Shown here: positions 35,604 through 44,220 of the stretch, piece by piece
Numbering within the stretch: position 1 is the stretch's first letter
Layout of the letters: every line of letters starts with the position of its first letter
Origin: Pseudoalteromonas sp. A25
GTDB taxonomy: Bacteria; Pseudomonadota; Gammaproteobacteria; Enterobacterales; Alteromonadaceae
Direction: 5' to 3'
NCBI RefSeq assembly: GCF_009176705.1
Contig: NZ_AP021846.1
Coordinates: forward strand, 3,654,001-3,718,000
DNA: 64,000 bases
Made by a program: the position numbers and the translations under genes
The notes under the pieces: model-generated
Seen by the model: only the letters and a program-made list of their open reading frames with translations
The model's database searches: none
What the model was told of the DNA's origin: nothing

Positions 35604-37340
35604 TTAAGCTGCCGTTAAAAATCCCATGTCACTTAATACTTTAATAAGGGCTTCTTGTTGCAGCGGTTTGATCAGGTGTTCATCAGCACCAAGCGCTATA
35701 GCTTTAGCTAAATCTTGCTGCTCATCATTGGCTGTTACAACAATGATTATCGTGTCGAGATGAAGCTGTGTGCGTATATGCGCTATTGCTTGATAACCGT
35801 CCATATGGGGCATGTTCAGATCCATAAAAATGATATCAAAAGACTGTGATGTCAAAACATCCACCGCTTCTTTGCCATGATGAACATGCAGTACGTTAAA
35901 GCCCAGAGTGTCTAACTGTCTAGACAGTACAAGCGCATTCACTTTATTATCTTCAACTAATAACGCAGTTTTTCCATCAGCACTAAGCTGTTTCTCTGCG
36001 ACGCTTGGCGCTTTAGTAGAAACGGGAATACGAAAACTCACGCAGGCACCACCTTGAGCCAAGTTATTAAATGTAATCTCACCAGATAGCGCATTAACCA
36101 GCCATTGGCACCGAACAAGGCCCAACTGCATACCTTGAAAGTGATTATTACCCTCTTCGTAGACTTCCAATGATGTAAGTAGCTCTTTTCCAAACCCAGG
36201 CCCATGATCTCTTACTTGCACAAACAAATGCGCGGGCAAAGGGCTGAGATGCAATTCGACGATTAGTTCAATTTCACCTTTATCATTAAATTTAATTGCA
36301 TTATCAATTAGCTGGGAGCATACCCACGCTAAGTGATGGTGGTCACACAACAAATGTATATCATCTTTTTGCGACAATTTTACGGTGAGAGACAGACCTT
36401 TTTGATGCGCCGCAAACCGATAAGGTGCAACAACTGTTTCAAGCGTATCACCCAAACTGGCATAGCTATTTTGAATTTTAATTTTCTCGTTAGACCAACG
36501 GCTAAAATCTTGCATTTCATTAATTAAAATATGTAGTTGGTTAACCGATGTAACGGCCTGCTCTAACTGATAGGTTTGCCGCTCTTTTTTATACAGATCA
36601 AGATACCCTAAAATGGATTGCAGTGGCGTACGCAACTCATGACTGGCGCGAGCCAAAAAACGAGACTTCATACCCAGTGCTTGTTCCGTTTTGGCTTTCT
36701 GTTGCTTTAGTTCATTGAGTCCATCCAGAACTTGCTGCTCCATCGGGCGAAAGATGAACTTCGCCTCCAGTAGTAGCAATAACATGGCGAGAGCCCAAAT
36801 AGCGATCTCAATATACCGCAAACGCTCAATCCCCAGATTTGAGCGCGCTTCAAATAACGTAACGGCATGATCAAGGTCAGCTAAAAGTGTTTGTGATACC
36901 AAATACAAATCATGCAGCTCTGCGGGGTCTTTAAGTTGAATTTCTCGGATACGCTCAACAAACAGCTTACTGCGCTGGTTAAGCATCGTCGGCTCAGAAA
37001 AATACCAAGCACTTAAACTTTTAGAAGAAAACTGCTGCTTAACTAACAAATCAGTTAAAAAGTCATGATTTTGCGAGAACAGATCAATAGCTGCTTGTAA
37101 CTGATTGTAAACTTCACTGGATGAGTCGGGTTGGCCCTCAAGCGTCTCTAGCCGATAGGCATGAAGCAGCACTTTTTGCGATAGCATCCGTTGCATACCC
37201 GCTACATTTATAACTTCGGCATCTATTTGTTTTTTATATAATAGTGCCTGCATTAACCCGGCAGCTATAGAAACCAATAGTGCCATAGCCAGCAGTGCAA
37301 AAATGTACCGGAATCGAATAGATTTAATAAGTTTTAACAT
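35604..37340 (-). CDS. Hybrid sensor histidine kinase with PilJ-type sensor and receiver domain
   Basis: The protein has an N-terminal transmembrane helix, a periplasmic four-helix PilJ/NarX-like sensor (VAGMQRMLSQK, about residues 45-170), a second helix, a HisKA domain with the phospho-accepting His in ARASHELRTPL, an HATPase domain (N box DNAIKFN, DHGPGFG) and a C-terminal receiver with the acceptor Asp in IIFMDLNMPHMDG. The partner output domain or response regulator is not encoded here. The ATG at 37340 (578 residues) is chosen over a GTG at 37361; neither ribosome site is strong. Its signal is unknown; PilJ-type sensors elsewhere detect nitrate or surface contact. Confidence 0.9.
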   Translation of the reverse strand: MLKLIKSIRFRYIFALLAMALLVSIAAGLMQALLYKKQIDAEVINVAGMQRMLSQKVLLHAYRLETLEGQPDSSSEVYNQLQAAIDLFSQNHDFLTDLLVKQQFSSKSLSAWYFSEPTMLNQRSKLFVERIREIQLKDPAELHDLYLVSQTLLADLDHAVTLFEARSNLGIERLRYIEIAIWALAMLLLLLEAKFIFRPMEQQVLDGLNELKQQKAKTEQALGMKSRFLARASHELRTPLQSILGYLDLYKKERQTYQLEQAVTSVNQLHILINEMQDFSRWSNEKIKIQNSYASLGDTLETVVAPYRFAAHQKGLSLTVKLSQKDDIHLLCDHHHLAWVCSQLIDNAIKFNDKGEIELIVELHLSPLPAHLFVQVRDHGPGFGKELLTSLEVYEEGNNHFQGMQLGLVRCQWLVNALSGEITFNNLAQGGACVSFRIPVSTKAPSVAEKQLSADGKTALLVEDNKVNALVLSRQLDTLGFNVLHVHHGKEAVDVLTSQSFDIIFMDLNMPHMDGYQAIAHIRTQLHLDTIIIVVTANDEQQDLAKAIALGADEHLIKPLQQEALIKVLSDMGFLTAA

Positions 37341-37486
37341 AAATGGGCTTACCCTATACACGCTCTCAAAGTGTAGTCTAATTTATATCGAATGGGATTT
37401 AGCCACTTGACACCCAGACGGCTAAAATGTTTCAATGCGCGCTCACCCTATTTTAAGGCCAAGAGACAGAGTCGCTTGGCCTAGGG

Positions 37487-37682
37487 CTGGAAGAGGTGCG
37501 TTATTCAGGTAATTGTGTGGAGGGGAGCAAACCCTAATGATACACAATGAGGGGAATTAACGCCGAGAAGTTTAGCGTATTTGCGTTGCGTTAACTTCGG
37601 GCGACTGGGCTGAATCCCAGCGACTGTCACCAATTATTTTGTGTTAAACACAAAATAACTCAGTTTGGTGGAGAGCTTCTGG
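37487..37682 (+). ncRNA. Lysine riboswitch aptamer (L box)
   Basis: The 196-base leader carries the conserved L-box elements in order: AGAGGTGCG (37492-37500), GGGGAA with CGCCGAG (37551-37567), the GGGCTGAATCCCAG hairpin then CTGTCACC (37608-37631), and GGTGGAGAGCTTCTGG (37667-37682). The closing P1 stem CTGGAAG/CTTCTGG contains G-U pairs. Lysine binding should shut down the dapA-dapD-lysA-desuccinylase operon. A perfect 7-bp inverted repeat (GGCCAAG/CTTGGCC) just upstream is not part of the aptamer core. Confidence 0.92.
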
Positions 37683-37693
37683 TCTTAGAATAA

Positions 37694-37761
37694 TAAGGCC
37701 ATTTGCCTTGTCATTTTTAAGTCCATTGCTCTTCGAATTTTAACTGTTCGAAGTTTGGACT
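37694..37761 (+). promoter_or_regulatory. Riboswitch expression platform: candidate terminator and a downstream stem-loop
   Basis: AAGGC CATTT GCCTT (37694-37708), followed by TTTTTA, is a weak terminator candidate. It is followed by a long stem, AGTCCA with CTTCGAA pairing TTCGAAG and TGGACT (37720-37761), without a T-run. Lysine control could act by termination, by access to the dapA ribosome site, or both. I cannot decide from sequence. Confidence 0.4.
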
Positions 37762-37799
37762 CCCTCCAAAACTCCGGACACGATATAAGTTCGGTAGAG

Positions 37800-38684
37800 A
37801 TGAAATCACAATTCGATTTATCCAACTATCCGTTATGGACGGCTTTAGTAACGCCTTTTGACGCGCAAGGTCAAGTTGACTATGACACTTTAAGCACACT
37901 GGTCGCAGAGCAGCAAAGTGCCAACAATGGTCTATTAATTTTAGGCAGCACGGGGGAAGGGCTTGCGCTTAGCCAAGGTGAGCAACGTACGATTGTTGAA
38001 CATGTTTGCGCTTTATCTCCGTCAGTACCCATTATGGTCGCTGTGGGCGGCTTTAACCTAGCAGAGCAACTTGAGTGGCTCGCATTTTGCGATACTTTAC
38101 CGATTGATGCCTACTTACTTGGCTCCCCACTTTACGCAAAACCAGGCATCGTTGGGCAAACTCAGTGGTTTGATGCCTTGCTTGGTGCAACAGAACGCCC
38201 ATGTATGATTTACAACGTACCGGGGCGCAGTGCAGTCGCAATCAGTCCACAAGTCCTAAACAACCTAAAACATCACCACAACCTTTGGGCTGTAAAAGAA
38301 GCCAGTGGTGACATTGCCACCTTTGAAGCGTTTCGCCAAGCTGCGCCCAATGTAGCCATTTTTAGTGGCGACGATGCGCTTATGCCCTACTTTGCCCAAG
38401 CGGGTGCTGCGGGTTTAGTATCAGTGGCTGCCAATGCTTGGCCAGAACAAACTGCCGAATTTGTGCGACGCTCATTAGCAGGCACTTTCCCAAACTTATT
38501 CGCAACCTGGACGGACGCGGTTAACAGCCTATTTGCTGTGGCAAACCCAATTCCCGTTAAAGTGCTGATGCATGCGCAAGGTAAATTGGCCACGCCAAAC
38601 CTACGCCCTCCTTTGACACACCTTGAGCTGCCTTGCAGCCAAGCACTGAACAACGCAAACGAATCAATTTTATCTTGGAACTAA
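37800..38684 (+). CDS. dapA: 4-hydroxy-tetrahydrodipicolinate synthase
   Basis: DapA condenses pyruvate with aspartate semialdehyde, the first committed step of lysine synthesis. The 294-residue TIM barrel has LGSTGEGLALS, MIYNVPGRSA with the catalytic Tyr, and WAVKEASGDI with the Schiff-base Lys. The ATG at 37800 gives the family N-terminus before NYPLWTALVTPF; an upstream in-frame start at 37755 would fall in the leader stem. It is the first gene of the riboswitch operon, 10 bases before dapD. It is probably a lysine-dedicated copy, because the genome should also need an unregulated source of meso-DAP. Confidence 0.93.
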   Translation: MKSQFDLSNYPLWTALVTPFDAQGQVDYDTLSTLVAEQQSANNGLLILGSTGEGLALSQGEQRTIVEHVCALSPSVPIMVAVGGFNLAEQLEWLAFCDTLPIDAYLLGSPLYAKPGIVGQTQWFDALLGATERPCMIYNVPGRSAVAISPQVLNNLKHHHNLWAVKEASGDIATFEAFRQAAPNVAIFSGDDALMPYFAQAGAAGLVSVAANAWPEQTAEFVRRSLAGTFPNLFATWTDAVNSLFAVANPIPVKVLMHAQGKLATPNLRPPLTHLELPCSQALNNANESILSWN

Positions 38685-38694
38685 GGCAATCATT

Positions 38695-39435
38695 ATGAGC
38701 TGGTTAGAACTATTAAATAATTTAGAAAACGGCAGTGTGCGTGCTGCAACGCAAGACGAAAATGGCAATTGGCACGCCAACGTAGAAGTAAAGCAAGGTA
38801 TTTTAGAGGCATTCAAAAACGGCACTAATACCGAGTTTCCGGGTGGCTTTGTTGATAAGCACAATTTAGCACCGCAAGGCTTTGCTGCCGATGCAGGTGT
38901 GCGTATGGTACCAGGTGGCACCAGTGTACGTCGTGGCGCTCATGTTGCTGCGGGCACCATTATCATGCCACCAGCGTACGTAAACATCGGTGCGTTCATT
39001 GATGAGGGCACGATGGTGGATAGCCACGCGTTAGTCGGCTCATGTGCACAAGTAGGTAAAAATGTGCATTTAAGCGCCGCTGTACAACTAGGTGGAGTAT
39101 TAGAGCCAATCGGTGCAAGCCCAGTAGTGATTGAAGACGATGCTTTTATTGGCGCGGGTTGTGTGATTGTTGAGGGCGTAGTCGTTAAAAAAGGCGCGGT
39201 ACTGGCGCCGGGTGTACGTTTGTCGGCAACTATTCCAGTATACGACTGCGTGAATGAACGAGTGCTGGACAAAGGCGAGCCAATTCCAGAAAACGCCATT
39301 GTGATCCCAGGCTCTCGCCCATCATCAAGTGCATGGGGCCGCGAGCAAGGCTTAAGCATGTCATGTGCACTTATCGTCAAATACCGCGATGAGAAAAGTG
39401 ATGCCTCACTAGAGCTGGAAGAGGTATTACGCTAA
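38695..39435 (+). CDS. dapD: Tetrahydrodipicolinate N-succinyltransferase
   Basis: DapD transfers succinate from succinyl-CoA to tetrahydrodipicolinate, giving N2-succinyl-2-amino-6-oxopimelate. The 246-residue protein is a left-handed beta-helix built of hexapeptide repeats (about 75-190) and has the family motif VNIGAFIDEGTMVDSHALVGS. It is about 28 residues shorter than E. coli DapD, mostly at the N-terminus. Its stop shares a base with the lysA-like start (TAATG). It sits in a lysine-riboswitch operon, so its product is probably meant for lysine. Confidence 0.93.
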   Translation: MSWLELLNNLENGSVRAATQDENGNWHANVEVKQGILEAFKNGTNTEFPGGFVDKHNLAPQGFAADAGVRMVPGGTSVRRGAHVAAGTIIMPPAYVNIGAFIDEGTMVDSHALVGSCAQVGKNVHLSAAVQLGGVLEPIGASPVVIEDDAFIGAGCVIVEGVVVKKGAVLAPGVRLSATIPVYDCVNERVLDKGEPIPENAIVIPGSRPSSSAWGREQGLSMSCALIVKYRDEKSDASLELEEVLR

Positions 39436-40640
39436 TGCCCTTTTTGAGCACCGCCCATCGTCAGGTGATTGAAAATATCACCCAAACCGAGCAAACACCG
39501 TTTTTTATTTACGACTTAGATGCGCTATTGGCACACCTAAAACCACTTACAGAGCAATCGGTAGTGAAGTTATGGTACGCCGTAAAGGCCAACCCATTGT
39601 CAAAAATAGTGCAAACGTTGGATAAAGCAGGGTTTGATTTTGACGTAGCAAGTTCTGGCGAGTTAAACCAAGTTTTAGCTCAAGGTGTTTGCCCCTCACG
39701 CGTGCTCAACACTGGACCTGCCAAATCTAAAAGGCAGATCCAACACTTTTTGTCACAAGGGGTTCGCACCTTTGTGGCAGAAAGTCACAATCAAGTGGCT
39801 TGGCTCAACCAAGCTGCCAGCGACCATAATATTCAGTTACGTGTTTTACTGCGCGTGCAATTACGCTGGCCAGAAGGCGAAAAAAACCCATTAGGTGGTG
39901 ATAGCTTAACGCCATTTGGGCTCGGTACAGAGCAATGGCAATCTTTGGATATTACCTCATTCAGCTCACTTGAGTTTGTTGGCCTACATATTTTCCAATG
40001 GGGTAATATGCTCAGCACCGATAAACTAGCAAGCCTGTGGTCACAAATGGTGCCACCTCTAACTCAGCTGGCTGACGACCTTGGCTTTAAGTTACGCATT
40101 TTAGATTTGGGCGGCGGTTTAGGCATTCCTTATACTAAAGATGAACCTGCTCTTGCGTGGCCGCAATTAGTTGATGCCCTAGCCACCATCAAAGCCTCAT
40201 CGGGTGTTGAAGAGTTATGGATGGAGCTTGGCCGCTATGCCGTAGGCGAATGCGGTCATTATGTAAATTCAGTTGTAGAACAAAAACAAAACTACAATGA
40301 ACACCAATTGATCGTTGCAGGCGGCATTAACCATATTCTGCGCCCCGCAGTGACCAATCAAGCTTTTCCATGCACCTTATTGCGTGAATCAAACGCCCAT
40401 GCGAGAAGCTATCTGATCCATGGGCCATTGTGTACTGCACTCGATCATCTTGGCCGCCACACTTTACCCTGTGATATCAATGAAGATGACTGGCTAGTGT
40501 TCAGCCAATGTGGTGCCTACGGCTTTACCGAAAGTATGCCGTACTTTTTGTGTCACGAATTGCCAGCTGAATATGTGATAGAGCAAGGCCAAATAACGTG
40601 CGTTCGCGCATCACAAGCGGCCAGTGAGTACTTGAGGTAA
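39435..40640 (+). CDS. Diaminopimelate decarboxylase-like PLP enzyme (fold type III)
   Basis: The 401-residue protein is an alanine racemase-fold decarboxylase of the LysA group, with PLP Lys51 in LWYAVKANP, LDLGGGLGIPY for the phosphate, and GAYGFTE. It departs from canonical LysA at several positions. The LysA CESxD signature is replaced by CTALD (Cys333-Asp337), the usual HIGS-type loop reads HIFQWGN, and ELGRYAVGECG stands where LysA has EPGR. Those variants occur in relatives such as BtrK-type decarboxylases that act on blocked L-amino acid substrates. Its place between dapD and an AstE-like desuccinylase suggests it could decarboxylate N-succinyl-LL-diaminopimelate; this is inference. 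Ordinary LysA activity on meso-DAP remains possible. Confidence 0.85.
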   Translation: MPFLSTAHRQVIENITQTEQTPFFIYDLDALLAHLKPLTEQSVVKLWYAVKANPLSKIVQTLDKAGFDFDVASSGELNQVLAQGVCPSRVLNTGPAKSKRQIQHFLSQGVRTFVAESHNQVAWLNQAASDHNIQLRVLLRVQLRWPEGEKNPLGGDSLTPFGLGTEQWQSLDITSFSSLEFVGLHIFQWGNMLSTDKLASLWSQMVPPLTQLADDLGFKLRILDLGGGLGIPYTKDEPALAWPQLVDALATIKASSGVEELWMELGRYAVGECGHYVNSVVEQKQNYNEHQLIVAGGINHILRPAVTNQAFPCTLLRESNAHARSYLIHGPLCTALDHLGRHTLPCDINEDDWLVFSQCGAYGFTESMPYFLCHELPAEYVIEQGQITCVRASQAASEYLR

Positions 40641-40647
40641 TCAGAAC

Positions 40648-41760
40648 ATGAACCAAATCAGCCAAGAAAATATCCTAGTGGGCGAAATCGCCAATGGCTT
40701 ACCGCTGACCATTCCTGTTTATCGACTAACAGGAAACGGCAGTGGTCCAAAAGTGTATATTCAGGCCAATATGCATGGTGCTGAGGTGCAAGGTAACGCG
40801 GTTATTTACCAATTGCTTGAGCAGCTAAAGCAACAAACACTGGCCAGCGATATCACCTTAGTACCGTATGCCAACCCAATTGGCTGTAACCAAAAATCAG
40901 GGGAGTTTACCCTCGGTCGATTTGACCCCATAACGGGCACCAACTGGAACCGCATGTACCACAACCACACCAAGCTGGTTGATGAATTTGTTACAACGCA
41001 CTTAAATAGCTCGCTTGCAGAAATCAAACAAGCATTTAAGCACTTACTCGTGCAAAGCACTCAAGCTGTATTAGATGGCCCAGCCCACAGTATCAATACC
41101 GGCAAACGTATTGCACTTAATTTGCAGCGCTTGGCACACGAGGCAGATATTGTGCTCGACTTACACACCGGACCAATTTCAGCAAAACACTTATACTGTC
41201 CTGAATATGCTAAACCAAGCGCAAGTTATTTTGATATTGAGCATGTCTTATTGATCCCTAACGAATTTGACGGCGCAATGGACGAAGCCTGCTTTTGTCC
41301 ATGGTGGTCACTCAGTGAAGCGTTTAAGCAGCATGGCCGCGATATCCCCGTATTGGTGGAGGCGTTCACTGTGGAACTAGGCTCACAAGAAAAAATCGAC
41401 TTAGCTGAGGCCAAAAACGACGCCAACAGTATACTTAGTTACTTAACCCACAAAGAGGCATTGCTTAATTCACCCTACCAGCCAAAAGCAATGGCCCGCT
41501 ATGGCTGTATGTTGACAGATTACTTAGCCTTTTATGCGCCAATGGGCGGCATGGTAGAGTATGTGGCGCCTTTAGGTGCGCATATTAAAGCGGGTGATAC
41601 CATCGCACATATTTTGCGTATGGAGCGCTATTTAAGCGAGCAACCACTGCAAGTCATTACTCTAGATACAGATGCCATCGCTATTTTGCATTTTGCCTCA
41701 GCATCGGTGAATCAAGGCACCGAGCTCTATAAGTTTTTTACCAACTACTTTGAACTCTAG
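40648..41760 (+). CDS. AstE/aspartoacylase-type N-acyl deacylase (M14 zinc hydrolase)
   Basis: The 370-residue protein belongs to the succinylglutamate desuccinylase/aspartoacylase group of M14 zinc carboxypeptidase-like enzymes. Zinc ligands are visible at NMHGAEVQGN (His43, Glu46) and DLHTGP (His173), and the catalytic Glu in VELG (about 243). AstE removes succinate from N2-succinyl-L-glutamate. The gene sits 7 bases after the lysA-like gene in the lysine-riboswitch operon, where a desuccinylase (DapE role) is expected, yet DapE itself belongs to a different family (M20). It is therefore either a substitute for DapE or the enzyme that releases lysine from N2-succinyl-lysine. A terminator follows at 41816. 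Confidence 0.85.
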   Translation: MNQISQENILVGEIANGLPLTIPVYRLTGNGSGPKVYIQANMHGAEVQGNAVIYQLLEQLKQQTLASDITLVPYANPIGCNQKSGEFTLGRFDPITGTNWNRMYHNHTKLVDEFVTTHLNSSLAEIKQAFKHLLVQSTQAVLDGPAHSINTGKRIALNLQRLAHEADIVLDLHTGPISAKHLYCPEYAKPSASYFDIEHVLLIPNEFDGAMDEACFCPWWSLSEAFKQHGRDIPVLVEAFTVELGSQEKIDLAEAKNDANSILSYLTHKEALLNSPYQPKAMARYGCMLTDYLAFYAPMGGMVEYVAPLGAHIKAGDTIAHILRMERYLSEQPLQVITLDTDAIAILHFASASVNQGTELYKFFTNYFEL

Positions 41761-41815
41761 TTGGCACCCTTTTATTGCGTGAGAGTAAGCAGGCTTTGGC
41801 AAGCTTACTAAGGTA

Positions 41816-41842
41816 TGGCGGCATTCGCCGCCAGCCTTTTTC
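41816..41842 (+). terminator. Terminator of the lysine operon
   Basis: TGGCGGC and GCCGCCA form a 7-bp GC stem, followed by CTTTTTCTT, 56 bases after the desuccinylase gene. Confidence 0.85.
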
Positions 41843-41948
41843 TTGCTAATTTCTACTACCACCTTTACTCACGGCACTATTTGGTTAACCGCAATTTCAT
41901 TTAAAAAGTGTATACTATTGCGACAACCACCAAATAAAACAAGCAATT

Positions 41949-42971
41949 ATGAAACTGCATTCAATACTATACAGTCTTGTTATGAGCGCTATCGCTTTCA
42001 GTTCAAAGGGTTTTGCCCAAGAAGAGCAACAAGATGAAATCGATTTGGTACAACAATGCATAATGAATGAAATATTAGCAGGAGACCAGAGTAGAACCGT
42101 TGCACAACTTAGAAAAGCCTGTGCTAAGGTAACTAAAAAGCTCAGCGTACTTGATAAAAGAATGGCCCGAGAGAGAGTCACACAGACTAATCGTAATGTG
42201 ATCACGCCACACCATCGCAATTATATTCTACCCGTTTCATATATCACCAACCCCAATAGCCGCCCTTTCAGTGGCTTAAAAGCGCTCAATGACAAACAGG
42301 GCGAGCCACTTGATAATTTTGAAGTAAAATACCAAATATCGTTAAAAGTGCCGATTTACACGGGGTTTGCAGACAAAGATCAAGCCGTGTATCTAGGTTT
42401 TACACTGCAATCTTTTTGGCAATTTTATAATAAAGAGATCTCTTCACCATTTCGTGAAACCAACTATGAGCCCGAGCTATTTTGGCTCAACTTTTTAGAT
42501 GATGACAATGTCTTGTGGGGCGATGAAATGGCCTTTGCCCTAGGCATTAGTCACCAATCAAACGGCCGCAGTCAACCCAACTCTCGCTCTTGGAACCGCA
42601 TTTTCGCCAACTTTATCTGGGAAAACCGCGGTTTTGTATTTAGCTTTAAACCTTGGTATCGACTACCTGAAGATAAAAAAACAGACGTACTCGCGGCTAA
42701 AGGCGACGATAACCCAGATATCTACAAATATATGGGCTATTTTGAGCTCCGTGGCGTTTATCGCTATGAAGAACATGAATTTGGCTTTATGACCCGCAAC
42801 AACCTAAATAGTGATAACAAAGGTGCGATTCAATTAGATTGGTCCTTTCCAATTTGGGGCAGACTGCGCGGTTATGCCCAATATTTTAACGGCTACGGCG
42901 AAAGCATGATTGACTATAACGCCCATATTCAGCGCTTTGGTGTAGGGATTTTGCTTACTGACATCCTCTAG
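41949..42971 (+). CDS. pldA: Outer-membrane phospholipase A (OMPLA)
   Basis: OMPLA is a 12-stranded outer-membrane barrel that hydrolyses misplaced phospholipids, using a Ser-His-Asn triad and calcium. The 340-residue precursor has a signal peptide ending SSKGFA and a Glu/Gln-rich linker (about 25-95), then the barrel. The catalytic segment ISHQSNGRSQPN followed by SRSWNR keeps His, Ser two residues later and Asn 14 residues after the His, the spacing of E. coli OMPLA (142/144/156). It is separated from the lysine operon by that operon's terminator and has no evident partner gene. Confidence 0.92.
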   Translation: MKLHSILYSLVMSAIAFSSKGFAQEEQQDEIDLVQQCIMNEILAGDQSRTVAQLRKACAKVTKKLSVLDKRMARERVTQTNRNVITPHHRNYILPVSYITNPNSRPFSGLKALNDKQGEPLDNFEVKYQISLKVPIYTGFADKDQAVYLGFTLQSFWQFYNKEISSPFRETNYEPELFWLNFLDDDNVLWGDEMAFALGISHQSNGRSQPNSRSWNRIFANFIWENRGFVFSFKPWYRLPEDKKTDVLAAKGDDNPDIYKYMGYFELRGVYRYEEHEFGFMTRNNLNSDNKGAIQLDWSFPIWGRLRGYAQYFNGYGESMIDYNAHIQRFGVGILLTDIL

Positions 42972-43004
42972 CAAAACGGTGCAATGCGTATAGTTTGTTG
43001 CAAC

Positions 43005-44117
43005 TCATACCTCTAACCCTTGCATCCAAAAATCTTTCAATTGGCTAGGTGAAGCGCTAGATAATGACAGAGCAAATTTTTCACTATGAAAAATTTGCTC
43101 TGCAATCTGCCTACCGATTGTTTGTATAGTGGTTGTTTTGTGAATTCTCAGCTGATAAAACGCACGTAACTTGTGTTCTAGTATTCCCGGTCCACTAAGT
43201 AACCGAGCTAAATGCCACGCATCTTCAAGCGCTTGACATGCCCCTTGCCCTGAGGTTGGCAAAGGCCCATGAGCCGCATCACCAATGATGACTAAATTAT
43301 CTTGATGCCAGTAAGGCAAAGGCTCCACATCGTGCACAAAAATGCGTTTGAGAGATTGTGGATGATAATGACTAAGCACATGCTGCACGGGTTTAGCCCA
43401 ATGTGCAAATCGCTGCTGCATGTCATCCAACCAGCTCGATTCGTTGCGTGTTCGGTCCATTGGTGTCTGCCACCCCGCCGCCCAATAGCACAACCCCGGT
43501 TTGGCTGGCACTACACCAAATCGCATGTGGGGCGCTCGATAATCTGCAATGGCATGACCCATTGTGCCGCCCAAACAGTCACTGATACCAATAATATTAA
43601 TAAAGTGGTGATAACGCAGCGGCCGACTATTTGGGAATAATAGCGCTCGGGTGCAAGACGCCATGCGCCCATCAGCGCCGACTACTAGGTCATACTCTTG
43701 CTGCAGTTCTTTAAGCTCGACAACGGATACTGAGCGATTAAATTGTGGGTAAATGCCCAACTTTTCGAGCCTTTGTGCTATGAGATACGCCAAATCGCGG
43801 CGCAATATGGTGACGCATGGGTAACCACTATTATCGGCAATCGCAGATAAATCCAACTCCCCCAGTAGCTGACCTTGGCTATCATACTGCTTGAGCTGCA
43901 ATGGTTGCCCACCTAAACGCAACGCCATGCTAGAGAGGCCCATCTTATCGAGCACCCACATTGCATTAGGCCACAACGTCACCCCTGCGCCCATCACAGA
44001 AATTTGGCTGTGCCGCTCAAATAATGTTACTGCCATTCCTTGTTGTTTAGCTAAAATAGCCAGTGCCATCCCAGCAACACCGGCCCCCACAATTGCTATA
44101 CTACAGCTCTTTCTCAT
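43005..44117 (-). CDS. FAD-dependent monooxygenase (salicylate hydroxylase-like)
   Basis: The 370-residue flavoprotein has the N-terminal dinucleotide loop VGAGVAGMALAILAK, an Arg-containing LRRDLAYL stretch, VVGADGRMA and the C-terminal FAD loop VIIGDAAHGPLPTSGQGACQALEDA. Members hydroxylate aromatic acids, ubiquinone precursors or xenobiotics using NAD(P)H and O2; the substrate cannot be told. The ATG at 44117 has AGGA 6 bases upstream and is preferred over an ATG 33 bases earlier. It is divergent from a LysR-type gene 103 bases away, which is the usual layout for a regulated catabolic or detoxification enzyme. Confidence 0.88.
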   Translation of the reverse strand: MRKSCSIAIVGAGVAGMALAILAKQQGMAVTLFERHSQISVMGAGVTLWPNAMWVLDKMGLSSMALRLGGQPLQLKQYDSQGQLLGELDLSAIADNSGYPCVTILRRDLAYLIAQRLEKLGIYPQFNRSVSVVELKELQQEYDLVVGADGRMASCTRALLFPNSRPLRYHHFINIIGISDCLGGTMGHAIADYRAPHMRFGVVPAKPGLCYWAAGWQTPMDRTRNESSWLDDMQQRFAHWAKPVQHVLSHYHPQSLKRIFVHDVEPLPYWHQDNLVIIGDAAHGPLPTSGQGACQALEDAWHLARLLSGPGILEHKLRAFYQLRIHKTTTIQTIGRQIAEQIFHSEKFALSLSSASPSQLKDFWMQGLEV

Positions 44118-44220
44118 CACCAATCCTGCAACAAATAAATTGATAGTCATTGTTACAAAACCAATTATTGAGATAAATTAGAGAATATTACGTTGTTAAT
44201 CCCATTTTTTGGGAGAATAT

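Noticed and set aside
37458..37482. GGCCAAG/CTTGGCC hairpin as a terminator
   Set aside because: It has no T-run on either strand; it may only be part of the riboswitch leader.
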